Shown piece by piece: positions 25,899 to 34,562 of a stretch of DNA of 36,582 nucleotides. Position numbers and translations under genes: made by a program. The notes under the pieces were generated by a model. That model had not been told where the DNA came from. It searched no databases and was given only the letters and a program-made list of their open reading frames with translations. Numbering within the stretch: the first letter of the stretch is position 1; every line of letters begins with the position of its first letter. Origin of the DNA: an uncultured Oscillospiraceae bacterium (GTDB lineage Bacteria > Bacillota > Clostridia > Oscillospirales > Oscillospiraceae); the NCBI GenBank assembly GCA_947627285.1, contig CANQVL010000028.1:1-36582 (forward strand). The letters run 5' to 3'.

Positions 25899-25936
25899 AA
25901 AAAAAGGAGCGGCCTGAAAAGACCGCGCCTTTTTTG
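25899..25936 (-). terminator. terminator of the fructan locus
   Basis: On the - strand a GC-core stem with two internal mismatches (AAAAGGCGCGGTC with GGCCGCTCCTTTT) ends in a run of Ts. It lies about 50 bases after the sugar kinase stop and marks the end of the locus. Confidence 0.75.
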
Positions 25937-25987
25937 TCAACTCGCTTTACAAACTGTTTTTTCGGTTCATTGGAGGCGGGAGCCTGC

Positions 25988-26962
25988 TCAATTGTACGCC
26001 CTCGCCACGACGTTATCCACGTCCGATTTTTCCGGCATGGAGCGGATGGCGCCCTTTTTGGTGGTCACCAGGTACGCGGCGGCGTTGGCGAAGCGGAGCA
26101 TTTGGACAAGGTCCGCGTCGGTGAGCCCGTCGGCGCCCCGGTCGAGGACGAAATCCAGTACGCAGGCGCAGAAGGTATCGCCCGCGCCGGTTGTCTCCAC
26201 CGTCCCGCCCAGCGTGACGCCGGGGACATAGACGTGACGGCCGGCGTAGTAGGCGTGACTGCCGTCGGGTCCGGCGGTGACGTTCAGGAGCCTTATATTG
26301 GGGTACTTTTCCGTCAAAATCGCCGCGCCGGCGTCAAAATCCGTGCGTCCGGTCATGAATTCCAGCTCGTTGTCGGCTATCTTCACCACGTCCGCCCTGG
26401 CAAGCCCCCAGCCTATCCGCTCCCTCGCCTCCTCAAGACTGCTCCACAGAGGCGGGCGGAGATTGGGGTCAAAGGAGATGAGCGCGCCGGCGTTTTTCGC
26501 CGCGGCAACGGCTGTCTCCGTCGCCTCCCGCACTCCGGGGTGTGTCATGGAGAGGGTGCCGAAGTGGAAAATACGGGCGCTTTCAATGAGCTCCAATGGA
26601 AGCTCCTCCGCCCGGAGAGCCATATCCGCGCCGGGGTTGCGGTAAAATGAGAAGTCCCTGTCCCCGCCGGGGAGGGTCTTCACGAACGCCAGGGTGGTGC
26701 GGGCATCGCCGTCCACAAGCAGGTACTCCATGCTTATCCCCGTGCCCTCCGCCACGGCGCGGAGGGTCCTGCCGAACATATCGTCGCCCACCTTGCCCAC
26801 GAAGGCGGTGCTTCGACCCAGCTTTTGGAGCATCGCCAGCACGTTGCAGGGCGCGCCGCCGGGGTTTGCCTCAAAGAGGGTGTTGCCCTGGGGACTTACG
26901 CCGTTTTCGGTGAAGTCCATCAGAAGCTCGCCAAGGGCAACAACGTCAAATTTTTTGCTCAT
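25988..26962 (-). CDS. PfkB-family carbohydrate kinase, probable fructokinase
   Basis: A 324-residue ribokinase-fold kinase. It shows VVALGELLMDFTENG at the start, GGAPCNVLAMLQKLG (the sugar-binding GG region) and the catalytic ETTGAGDTFCACVLDF, with the base aspartate in GAGDTF. These match fructokinases of the PfkB family, and the cytoplasmic GH32 enzyme 11 bases upstream would deliver free fructose. The start at 26962 (MSKKFDVV) has GAGGTG about 8 bases upstream; a TTG five codons earlier is unlikely. It is the last gene of the locus. Phosphorylating another ketose is possible, but the context strongly favours fructose. Confidence 0.88.
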   Translation of the reverse strand: MSKKFDVVALGELLMDFTENGVSPQGNTLFEANPGGAPCNVLAMLQKLGRSTAFVGKVGDDMFGRTLRAVAEGTGISMEYLLVDGDARTTLAFVKTLPGGDRDFSFYRNPGADMALRAEELPLELIESARIFHFGTLSMTHPGVREATETAVAAAKNAGALISFDPNLRPPLWSSLEEARERIGWGLARADVVKIADNELEFMTGRTDFDAGAAILTEKYPNIRLLNVTAGPDGSHAYYAGRHVYVPGVTLGGTVETTGAGDTFCACVLDFVLDRGADGLTDADLVQMLRFANAAAYLVTTKKGAIRSMPEKSDVDNVVARAYN

Positions 26963-26973
26963 CGCCTGACACC

Positions 26974-28458
26974 TCAATCAAATATAAGGTCGTATTTTTC
27001 CACGTCCATGACAACGCTCCCGTCCGACTCAAAGCTTATGGCGTCGGCGCCCGCGTCGGTATATATCACCGTGGTCGCCGCCTGCTCACCGTCGTTTACA
27101 AAGAGCTCCATGCTGTTCTTGTCCAGGAGTATCCTCAGCTTTATTTCACCGGCGCGGGGACGTACCACGAAGTCCCGGACGTTTACGATGTCGTGGGGGA
27201 AGCCGCTGCGGGTGCGGTCCACCCGGACCGTGTTGCACTCGGGCTTATATCGGACGGTGGTCATGTGCTCCCCGTCTCCGGCGACGTTTACCTTAAAGAG
27301 CCGGTAGCCGCTCTGGGACGCGGGGCGGACGGTGACGGTCATATCCACCACCCTGCCCCGGACGTTCTGGAGTGTCAGCATACCGTTCAGAAGCACGTTC
27401 TTATACAGTATCTGATAGCTCCGGCACGCCTCTATCTCCCTCACCGGGTTTTGTATGAGCCTGCCGTCGCGCACCGAAAGCTCCCGGGGCACGGTCATCT
27501 GACCGAAGCACCTGGCGTTCCGGGGCTGGCAGTTGGAGGTCTCCCAGTTTTGCATCCAGCCGATCATCACCCGCCGCCCGTCGGGGGTGAGGAGCGTCTG
27601 GGGGGCGTAGAAGTCAAGGCCGTAGTCTATTGCCTGGACGTTCTCGCGTATGAGGTGGCACTTCTCACTGTCATAGCTGCCGATGAGGCACACCGTCCCG
27701 TGTCCGGCGTGGAACTCCAGCCCCACCGCCGCCATCTCCTCGGGGCTCGTGAGGACCACGTGCATGCCGTCCAGCTCGAAGAAGTCCGGGCACTCCCACA
27801 TCCTGCCAAACTGGTTGTGGCACGCCGCCAGAACGCCCTTATAGGTCCATTTGAGGCAGTCGGGACTCTCATACAGCAGTATCGAGCCGCTGCCGTCGGC
27901 GGGGCGGTTGCCCACCACCATGCAGTATGTATCCCCCTCCCGCCACAGCTTGGGGTCGCGGAAGTCAAAGGGACTGCCGCCCTCGGGCAGATCCTTTGCG
28001 GTGACGACCGGGTTCAGCGGGTATTTTTCGTAATTCAGCCCGTCGCCCACGGCAACGCACTGCGTCTGGTGGTCGTGGAGCTCGCCGTTCTCCTCCCGCA
28101 CCTGGCGGACGCCGGTGTACATCAAAAGCTGGCGCCCGTCGGGGAGCTCCACGGCGCTTCCGGAGAAGCACCCGTTTTTGTCGTACTCCATATCCGGCGC
28201 GAGGGCGGCGGGGAGCCGCTCCCAGTGCAGGAAGTCCCTGGTCTTAACGTGCCCCCAGTGCATGGGGCCCCACTTTGTCTCATAGGGGTGGTACTGATAA
28301 AAAAGGTGGTACTCGCCCTTGTAGTAGGAGAAGCCGTTGGGGTCGTTCATCCAGCCGATGGTGGGCGTGAGGTGGTACGCGGGGCGGTCTTTATCCTTTA
28401 TAAAGGGTCCGTAATGGGCCTCGAATTCTCTTGCCTTTTGAAGCTTGTCACTGATCAT
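26974..28458 (-). CDS. cytoplasmic GH32 beta-fructofuranosidase (sucrose/sucrose-6-phosphate hydrolase-like)
   Basis: A 494-residue glycoside hydrolase family 32 enzyme without a signal peptide, so it acts inside the cell on imported sugar. The nucleophile D39 is in WMNDPNG; FDFRDPKL holds the transition-state aspartate, and MWECPDFF the acid/base glutamate. A C-terminal beta-sandwich follows (about 345-494). It would hydrolyse sucrose, kestose or short fructans to fructose. Because the uptake system is an ABC importer and not a PTS, the substrate is probably not phosphorylated. The ATG at 28458 follows AAGGA and overlaps the end of the DUF624 gene by 11 bases. A longer frame to 28572 lies entirely inside that gene and is discarded. 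Confidence 0.93.
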   Translation of the reverse strand: MISDKLQKAREFEAHYGPFIKDKDRPAYHLTPTIGWMNDPNGFSYYKGEYHLFYQYHPYETKWGPMHWGHVKTRDFLHWERLPAALAPDMEYDKNGCFSGSAVELPDGRQLLMYTGVRQVREENGELHDHQTQCVAVGDGLNYEKYPLNPVVTAKDLPEGGSPFDFRDPKLWREGDTYCMVVGNRPADGSGSILLYESPDCLKWTYKGVLAACHNQFGRMWECPDFFELDGMHVVLTSPEEMAAVGLEFHAGHGTVCLIGSYDSEKCHLIRENVQAIDYGLDFYAPQTLLTPDGRRVMIGWMQNWETSNCQPRNARCFGQMTVPRELSVRDGRLIQNPVREIEACRSYQILYKNVLLNGMLTLQNVRGRVVDMTVTVRPASQSGYRLFKVNVAGDGEHMTTVRYKPECNTVRVDRTRSGFPHDIVNVRDFVVRPRAGEIKLRILLDKNSMELFVNDGEQAATTVIYTDAGADAISFESDGSVVMDVEKYDLIFD

Positions 28459-29125
28459 TGAAATCCTTCTCCTCTTCGCTTTCGGAGCGCTCGGAGGCCT
28501 CCTGGCGTTCCAGGTCCTCCGGGCGCATATGGAGCCTGAAGACGCGCTCCGTGGTGAAGCTGAAAACCACAAACATCGCCGCCGGCAAAATAAGCGCCAT
28601 AAACGGCACCAGCAGAGTCAGCGCCAGCCCCGCCATGGCGGGAAGGAGCACGCCCAGCATTTTTACCGGGTGGAGCGCCATAAGCATAACGCTGAACTTC
28701 AGCACCTCCCCGGCGCTTCCGTTGAACCTGGCGGCGTAAGCCGCCACGTATATGCCCCATGTGAGGGCGAGGCTCCACAGGACCAGGAGGACGTAATAGA
28801 GCGCTCTCAGGGTGGCGGCGGAGAGAGGCACGCTCCGAAGTCCGAACACGTCCACCGTCAGCAGAGCCAGCACAGCGAACACCGGGAGCCACAGGAGCGT
28901 GGAGCGCTTGAAGTCCTCCTTGAAGGTGCCCCAGAAGCGGCTCCAGAGTGCGCCCTCCTTCTTCCTGACGGTGTGGTACGCCGCCGAGTACAGCGCCGTA
29001 GTGGACGCGCCGACGGTGACCACGGGCAGGGAGAAAACGATCCAGAGTATGCTCAGGCAAATGCAGTCTCCAATGGAGGTGAGCGCCGTCATAAGGGGAC
29101 TGTCATATTCAAATATACCTTTCAT
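28448..29125 (-). CDS. DUF624 (YesL-like) membrane protein
   Basis: A 225-residue integral membrane protein with about five hydrophobic segments. It has the DUF624 features known from Bacillus YesL and relatives: a YDSPLMTALTSIGDCICLSILWIVFSLPVVT opening (read in parts at residues 7-37), ALYSAAYHTVRKKEG and a charged C-terminal tail. The family is regularly found beside LplABC-type sugar importers and glycosidases, but its function is unknown; a role in transporter or hydrolase assembly is only a guess. The ATG at 29125 follows AAGGGAG. Its 3' end overlaps the cytoplasmic GH32 start. Confidence 0.85.
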   Translation of the reverse strand: MKGIFEYDSPLMTALTSIGDCICLSILWIVFSLPVVTVGASTTALYSAAYHTVRKKEGALWSRFWGTFKEDFKRSTLLWLPVFAVLALLTVDVFGLRSVPLSAATLRALYYVLLVLWSLALTWGIYVAAYAARFNGSAGEVLKFSVMLMALHPVKMLGVLLPAMAGLALTLLVPFMALILPAAMFVVFSFTTERVFRLHMRPEDLERQEASERSESEEEKDFNDQ

Positions 29126-29170
29126 GCTTTCTCCCTTGCCTTTCGCCGCCAAAGCGGATAAATATACGGT

Positions 29171-30910
29171 TTACGGTCTTGTGTACTCCCTGAGGGAGGT
29201 GAACAGCACTGAGTTATTTTCCGCGAAGATCTGGATCGTCTTGCCGCTGGCGCCGTAGAGACGGACGGTCAGCGCCGCGATGCCGTCGATGTAGAAGATA
29301 CCCACGGACCCCTCCTGGATATAGGTGAAGGAGTATGTCTCGCCCGCGGTCAGGGGGCAGGCCGTCTCGGTTATCAGGGTGCCGCCCTGGTTGAAGGCGA
29401 GGCGGAGCATACCGTCGGCGGGGGATATGGAGATGAGCTTGTTCTTGTCCTGGCGGCCGTTGTAGTCAAAGCTCAGGCCGAAGGAGCCCGTGCCGGTGAA
29501 GGTGAACTCGCCGGTGAGCATGAAGCTCTCGTAGCAGGTGAAGGCGTCGGCGTAATTGTATGCGGACCCCGCCGCCACGTAGGCGTGGGTGCCGCCCTCG
29601 CAGGGCAGCTCACGGCGGGCGGTGAAGGTATCCTGTATGGCGTCCACAGGGTCCAGCGCCAGGGTGCCGTCGGGGTTCTGTATGACCTCCTGCACCGCGA
29701 TGTTGCCGGCCCATGCCGCCACGTCCTGGGTGGAGGAGGCGGATTCGCTTCTCCGCGCCCAGCCCACCATGTACACCTTCTCGCCGTCCTCCACGTGCTT
29801 GGCGGCGTAAAAGAGCTTGCCGTCCAGCCTTGTGGGGTCGCCGTAGGGACCGTAGGGCGTGTCGGACACGGCGTACCAGAGGGTGTCGTCCTGGGCGGAG
29901 TAGGTAATGTAATACTTCCCGCCCATCTCAAAGGTGTCGGAGCACTCCAGGTTCCAGAAATCGCCGTTTTTCGCCTCGTCGTTGGTGAAGATTATCCCGT
30001 CGTAACGGACGTCCTCAAGGTCGGGGGAGAGGGTGTATTTCAGTATCCTAGCGGTGCCGCCCTGGGAGGCGGTGACGGTGAGGATTATATCTCCGCTGTC
30101 GGGATCAACATAGCCTTGGGGGTCGCGGAAGTCCTGCTTCTGTCCCAGCTCGTCGGGAGGAGTGATGTCCCAGCCCTCCAGCTTTTCAAAGGAGGTGGGG
30201 GTGTCGCCCACGGCGACCATTATCTTCTCCTGGTACTCAAGTATCGCGCCGTTTCCGTGTCCAGTATAGAAGAAATAATACTTGCTGTCAACCTTTACAA
30301 CTGAGCCTGTGCCGATCCAGCTGTCCTGCCCGCCGTTGGGGTTGGCGCCCAGCACCGCGTCGTCATACTCGGTGTAGGTGACGAAATCCGTTGTGGTGGC
30401 AAGGTAAGCTGAGTGGTTCAGCGAGTCACCGGCCTCCTTGAGGTAGTAGATGTAATACGTTCCGTCCTCGTAGTAGGGCATGGTGTCGCCCACATAGGGC
30501 TGGCTCGAGCCGTCCTTTTCCGGCAGGAAGAAGGCGCAGTACTCATATGCCTCCTCCTGGCTGCCGGGGCTGCCCAGGGAGGAGAAGTCCTTGTCGCCGG
30601 CGGGGTTTGAGTAGTCCTCTCCGCCGCTCCTGTCCCACCCGGCGTAGAGGGTCATGTCCCCCTCCACCTTGTCGGAGCTCACATCAAAGGGCTGTGTGAG
30701 GCCGGAGTCCCTGAACCAGCCGATAAAGCTGTAGCCGTCCCTTGTGGGCTCCGTGGGCGCCGTGAGCTTCTTTCCGCCCTTCACCGTCTGCGCCTCTATG
30801 GTCGCGCCGGCGGAGGCGGAGTCGAAGCTCACGGTGTACTCGGCGGAGGAGCAGGCGGCAAGGGAGAAAACGAGAATGAGGCAAAGCGCCGTTGATATGA
30901 TTCTTTTCAT
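29171..30910 (-). CDS. GH32 lipoprotein with an InlB-type repeat, extracellular fructan hydrolase
   Basis: A 579-residue surface lipoprotein. A type II signal peptide ends in SLAAC, with Cys20 as the lipidated residue. Residues about 26-92 form one InlB/Listeria-Bacteroides B-repeat (PTRDGYSFIGWFRDSG...MTLYAGW). From about 120 a five-bladed GH32 catalytic domain begins, of the branch with GD.MP.Y.DG instead of WMNDPNG: D142 is the nucleophile, D263 lies in QDFRDPQGY and E322 in NLECSD. A C-terminal beta-sandwich (about 440-579) resembles the GH32 C-terminal domain. It would cut fructans or sucrose outside the membrane before import. The B-repeat in front of a GH32 domain is an uncommon arrangement and may anchor or space the enzyme from the cell wall. 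Confidence 0.85.
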   Translation of the reverse strand: MKRIISTALCLILVFSLAACSSAEYTVSFDSASAGATIEAQTVKGGKKLTAPTEPTRDGYSFIGWFRDSGLTQPFDVSSDKVEGDMTLYAGWDRSGGEDYSNPAGDKDFSSLGSPGSQEEAYEYCAFFLPEKDGSSQPYVGDTMPYYEDGTYYIYYLKEAGDSLNHSAYLATTTDFVTYTEYDDAVLGANPNGGQDSWIGTGSVVKVDSKYYFFYTGHGNGAILEYQEKIMVAVGDTPTSFEKLEGWDITPPDELGQKQDFRDPQGYVDPDSGDIILTVTASQGGTARILKYTLSPDLEDVRYDGIIFTNDEAKNGDFWNLECSDTFEMGGKYYITYSAQDDTLWYAVSDTPYGPYGDPTRLDGKLFYAAKHVEDGEKVYMVGWARRSESASSTQDVAAWAGNIAVQEVIQNPDGTLALDPVDAIQDTFTARRELPCEGGTHAYVAAGSAYNYADAFTCYESFMLTGEFTFTGTGSFGLSFDYNGRQDKNKLISISPADGMLRLAFNQGGTLITETACPLTAGETYSFTYIQEGSVGIFYIDGIAALTVRLYGASGKTIQIFAENNSVLFTSLREYTRP

Positions 30911-30936
30911 TGATACGGTCTCCTTGCTTTTACGCG

Positions 30937-30968
30937 TTGCAGAGGGGATGGGAGCATCCCCTCTGCAA
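30937..30968. repeat. 14-bp perfect hairpin between two lipoprotein genes
   Basis: Bases 30937-30950 and 30955-30968 pair perfectly around a four-base loop. It lies between the lipoprotein genes ending at 30984 and starting at 30910. No T-run follows on the - strand, so it is probably not a terminator. It could stabilise the 3' end of a processed upstream message and so set the ratio of binding protein to hydrolase. Confidence 0.6.
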
Positions 30969-30983
30969 ACTGTCGGGTTTATG

Positions 30984-32828
30984 TCAGATTATGCTTCTCT
31001 GATAGATGGTGATGTTGGAGATCTCCACGGTGACCTCGCCCATCTCGGCAAGCGCCTGGGAGCCGAACTGGAACAGCATCTCAAAGTCCATATCCATGAT
31101 GAGCGTGTCGGTGGTCTCGAAGGTGAAGGTCTGCTCCTCGGTGGTGAAGTCGATGCCCTCGGAGAGCCTGGGGTCCCAGCCGCCCATGGGATTGAGGAAG
31201 AAGCCGCAGGACACGGGCTGTGTCGCCTTGCCGGTGACCTCAACGGTGAAGTAGCTGTCGGCGGGGAGGGTGAGCTTGTTGCCGCCGTGACCGATGATGA
31301 GCTTGTTGTGGAAGTCGGTGTTGCCGCCCTGGTCGATGCGGTAGCAGAGCTTGCCGTCCTCGGTCCAGATGGTGCCCACGCCCAGCTCGATGTCCTCATC
31401 GGTGCCGTTGAAGGTGGTCCAGATGTAGTCGGGGTTTGCCGTGCAATGGGCGGAGGTGGCGCTTACGCTGAAGGAGTCGATGGTCTTCTCTGCCTTCTGG
31501 TCACCCTCCAGGGTGCCGAACTCAAGGGCCGTCACGGTGATGGTGTTGGAGGTGACGCCCTCGGCGGGGTTGCCAAGCTGCATACGGATGACGGGGTCGT
31601 CCACGCCCTTTTCGGCGGTGAAGGTCTGGGTCACGGTGACCTCCTCGCCGGCCTTGAGGCTTATGTTGTTGAAGTTGGCGCGCGCCTGGTCGGCCTGAGC
31701 GGAGCTCTCCACCAGCAGCTCGCCGGACTGGTCGCTCCCGGCAACGGCTGTGAGCTTGTAATAATACTTCGCGCCCTCCTGGACGGTCACTCCGGCAAGC
31801 GCCAGGTCAGCCTTGACGGACCAGATGCCGCCGCCCTCTCCGGGGTAGTTGTCGATGGTGAATATGCCCTTGCCCTCGGCGACGGAGGCGGAGCCGTTGG
31901 CGCCGTCACCGGCGGACAGCGCGACAGCGGAGGCGTCGGCGAAGTCTGCGGTGTAGGCGGGGACCTCGGTGTTTGCGCCGGTGGTCTCAAAGAGCTCGAT
32001 CTTGTCAATGGTCACGGTGAAGTCGGTGGGGGTGGTATCAGCGGGGTTGTCGGGGTTGGGCGAGATCTTGCCCAGGTTTATGATGAGCTCCGCTGTGCCA
32101 TCGGCGGGAACGGTGAAGTTGAGCTCGATGGGGGTGACAGAGGTGCCGATCCTCTGGTTGTAGGTATCTCCGAAGAGCGCCCAGCCCTCCACGGCCTCGT
32201 TGCGGGCGAACATATGGGCGTAGGTCTCCTTGGTGGACTTTGCCCAGACCTTGAGCTTGTAGTCGGCGGCCTTGACGGGAACTCCCGCCTTCTTCAGCTG
32301 GACGTCGCCGTCTCCCGCGCCGGGGTCGGTGATGTCGAAGACGAAGGCGCCCTGCTTCAGCTCGCCGGTGGCGGAGGCGGACTCGCCAAAGGAGGCTGCC
32401 CAGCCGTGTCCGTCGGCGGCGGCGTCGGCGAAGTCAAGCTTCAAAAGCTCCACCGCCTCGCCGGTCTGACGGGTGACGGTCAGGGTGGCGTAGGCCTCGG
32501 CGGTCTCGCCGCCCTTGTCGGTGACGGAGTAGGTCAGCTCATAGGAGCCGGGCTTCTCCGGGGTGGCCTTGCCGTTGGCGAAGGTCAGAGAGGGCATGGA
32601 GGAGACGGTTATCATGGAGGTGAGGTCGCCGTCCTCCGCGTCGGAGGCGGTGACGCCCGCCAGGGCGTCGAACTGGCTTCCCGCCTCAACAGCCTGGTCC
32701 GCCACGCCGGAGATGGAGGGCGCGGTGTTGTCGCCGCTGTTCCCGCCGGCGTCGTTGGAGCAGGCGGCGAGGCTCAGCGCCATTGTGAGGCACAGCACAG
32801 CCGCGATGAGCTTGCTTGTTTTTTTCAT
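30984..32828 (-). CDS. modular lipoprotein with Ig-like and putative carbohydrate-binding domains
   Basis: A 614-residue lipoprotein with Cys23 in SLAAC. Residues about 36-118 form a DUF5011/Big-like Ig module (APSISGVADQAVEAGSQFD, GSYELTYSVTDKGG). About three beta-sandwich modules follow, near 126-290, 295-450 and 460-614. Two start in the same style (LLKLDFADAAADGHGWAASF; AYTADFADASAVALSAGDG), resembling CBM4/9-type or similar carbohydrate-binding folds. No glycosidase motif was found. Between the solute-binding protein and the GH32 lipoprotein, it is best read as a surface glycan-binding protein that captures fructan for its neighbours. The family assignment is by pattern only, and the target sugar is inferred from context. 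Confidence 0.65.
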   Translation of the reverse strand: MKKTSKLIAAVLCLTMALSLAACSNDAGGNSGDNTAPSISGVADQAVEAGSQFDALAGVTASDAEDGDLTSMITVSSMPSLTFANGKATPEKPGSYELTYSVTDKGGETAEAYATLTVTRQTGEAVELLKLDFADAAADGHGWAASFGESASATGELKQGAFVFDITDPGAGDGDVQLKKAGVPVKAADYKLKVWAKSTKETYAHMFARNEAVEGWALFGDTYNQRIGTSVTPIELNFTVPADGTAELIINLGKISPNPDNPADTTPTDFTVTIDKIELFETTGANTEVPAYTADFADASAVALSAGDGANGSASVAEGKGIFTIDNYPGEGGGIWSVKADLALAGVTVQEGAKYYYKLTAVAGSDQSGELLVESSAQADQARANFNNISLKAGEEVTVTQTFTAEKGVDDPVIRMQLGNPAEGVTSNTITVTALEFGTLEGDQKAEKTIDSFSVSATSAHCTANPDYIWTTFNGTDEDIELGVGTIWTEDGKLCYRIDQGGNTDFHNKLIIGHGGNKLTLPADSYFTVEVTGKATQPVSCGFFLNPMGGWDPRLSEGIDFTTEEQTFTFETTDTLIMDMDFEMLFQFGSQALAEMGEVTVEISNITIYQRSII

Positions 32829-32847
32829 GTCGTTACGCTCCTTTTAA

Positions 32848-34533
32848 TTACTTGGTTGCGATGTACCTGTCGTAAGCCGCCTGGTAAACGGCCTTGAGCT
32901 CGTCAAGGTGGGTGCGGCCGGTGAGGTCGTTCTGGAAGGTGCTCCAATCGCTGTCGGAGACGCCGCCGTTCATGAGCCACTTGATGAGGTTGGTGCGGAT
33001 GTAGTCGTTGAGGGCGGACTCGTACTCGGTGATGGTGTTCAGCTCCTCAAGGGTGAACTGGAGGTTGGGGGTGGGGGTCACGCCGGCGGGGATATAGGGG
33101 GTCACGTAGGCGTCCAGACGCTCAAGACGCAGCTTTGCGCGGGGCTCCATGTTGACCACGTTGTTCCAGGCGTAGTCGCTGAGGTAGATGATGCCGAGGG
33201 GCGCGTTCTGGAGGCGCAGGTCGTCGGCGCTGACTCCGTCGGGCAGGGTCTTCTGGACCAACATTCCGTTTGCGTCGGTCTCCTCCTCGTAGACGATGCC
33301 GATGGGACCGTAGTTGATCTGCGCGGAGATCATGGGATCATAGTAGCGGTCGAAGTAGGTGAGAAGGACCTCAACGTTGGGCACTCCGGCGAAGATTATC
33401 ACCTCACCGGTGCTTATCTCGGGGTTGTTGGATACGCAGCAGGTCTGGTCGCCGTTGGGACCGACAAGCGGGGTGCAGACTATGTAGTTCTCGGGGTCGC
33501 TGACGACGGTCTCGCTCTCCCACCAGTAGAAGAAGCCGTAGGTGTTGCTCTTGCCCTGGGCGAGGAACTGGTCCTGGGAGATCTCATAGGACACCTTGTC
33601 GATGAGGTTGTTGGCGGTCCAGTTGGCGATGTAGTTGGTGGCGTCCTTGAAGCGGTCGTCCTGGACGGTGTAGGTTATCTTGCCGTCAACCACGACGCGG
33701 TGCTCCAGGTTGTCGTTCAGTCCGAACATTCCGTAGAGGTCGCACTGGTTGCCCTGCCAGTTGTTGTAGACGAAGCTCATGGGGCGCTCGTCGTCGGTCT
33801 TGCCGTCGCCGTTCATGTCGTTGTCGCGGAAGTAGGTCATAAGCTGCTCAGCCTGAGCCGCGGTGAGGGTGATGCCGTCCACAAGGTCGGCCTTGGTGAT
33901 CCCTGAGACCGCGCCGGCGTCGATAGCGGCGGCAGCCCAGTTTTTATTGAGGAAGAGGATGTTGGGGCTCTGGAGAAGTCCCATCTCCTCCACGCGGGGC
34001 AGGGAGTAGATGTTGCCGTCCTCGCTGGTGAGCTGAGCCTTGATGTCGGGGCGCTCCTCAAGGATCTTGGAGAAGTTGGGCATATACTGGAGATAGTCGC
34101 TGATGGGGAGAAGGACGTGGCGCTGAGCGTACTTGATGATCTCGCCGGCGCTCATGCCCGCGTGGTAGATGGCGTCGGGGCGGTCGTTGGCGTTGCCGAA
34201 GATCAGGTTCTTCTGCTGTCCGTAGACGGACTCGGAGACGTTCTCCCAGGACACGTAGACATTGGTGCTCTCATACAGGTCCTGCATGATCTTCATGTCG
34301 TTGTAGTCCATGGCGGAGGCGTTCTTGGAGGAGTAGATGTTGAAGGAGATCTCCTGAGCGCCTTTTTCGTTGAGGATGGGGGCTGAGGTGTCCTCCCACT
34401 GGTAGCCGTACTCGGAGACCAGGGTATCGACCTCGGAGCTTTCGCGGTTGTCGTTGGTTTTTCCGCCCTTGCCGCAGGACGCCAGCGTCAGCGCCAGGGC
34501 AAGGATGAGGATGATGGATACGAGCTTTTTCAT
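32848..34533 (-). CDS. LplA-type sugar ABC transporter solute-binding lipoprotein
   Basis: A 561-residue extracellular binding protein anchored through Cys20 (LALTLASCGKGG). Its size and stretches such as IYSLPRVEEMGLLQSPNILFLNK and YDPMISAQINYGPIGI match the large LplA/YtcQ group of family-1 solute-binding proteins that serve complex oligosaccharides. It lies 29 bases after the LplC-like permease. The genes around it suggest fructo-oligosaccharides as ligand. Its predicted high demand fits the well-formed GGAGGT ribosome binding site. Confidence 0.9.
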   Translation of the reverse strand: MKKLVSIILILALALTLASCGKGGKTNDNRESSEVDTLVSEYGYQWEDTSAPILNEKGAQEISFNIYSSKNASAMDYNDMKIMQDLYESTNVYVSWENVSESVYGQQKNLIFGNANDRPDAIYHAGMSAGEIIKYAQRHVLLPISDYLQYMPNFSKILEERPDIKAQLTSEDGNIYSLPRVEEMGLLQSPNILFLNKNWAAAAIDAGAVSGITKADLVDGITLTAAQAEQLMTYFRDNDMNGDGKTDDERPMSFVYNNWQGNQCDLYGMFGLNDNLEHRVVVDGKITYTVQDDRFKDATNYIANWTANNLIDKVSYEISQDQFLAQGKSNTYGFFYWWESETVVSDPENYIVCTPLVGPNGDQTCCVSNNPEISTGEVIIFAGVPNVEVLLTYFDRYYDPMISAQINYGPIGIVYEEETDANGMLVQKTLPDGVSADDLRLQNAPLGIIYLSDYAWNNVVNMEPRAKLRLERLDAYVTPYIPAGVTPTPNLQFTLEELNTITEYESALNDYIRTNLIKWLMNGGVSDSDWSTFQNDLTGRTHLDELKAVYQAAYDRYIATK

Positions 34534-34562
34534 TTTGTGACCTCCATAATTGTATTAGGGAA

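Noticed and set aside
28459-28572. An N-terminal extension of the cytoplasmic GH32 protein
   Set aside because: The extra 38 residues are Arg/Ser-rich, lie wholly inside the DUF624 gene and have no ribosome binding site. MISDKLQ with AAGGA upstream is the natural start.
30744-32897. A 717-codon open frame on the + strand opposite the modular lipoprotein
   Set aside because: It is low-complexity Gly/Val/Ala-rich, lacks any family motif, and mirrors GC-rich codon bias of the real - strand gene, which has a lipobox and domains.
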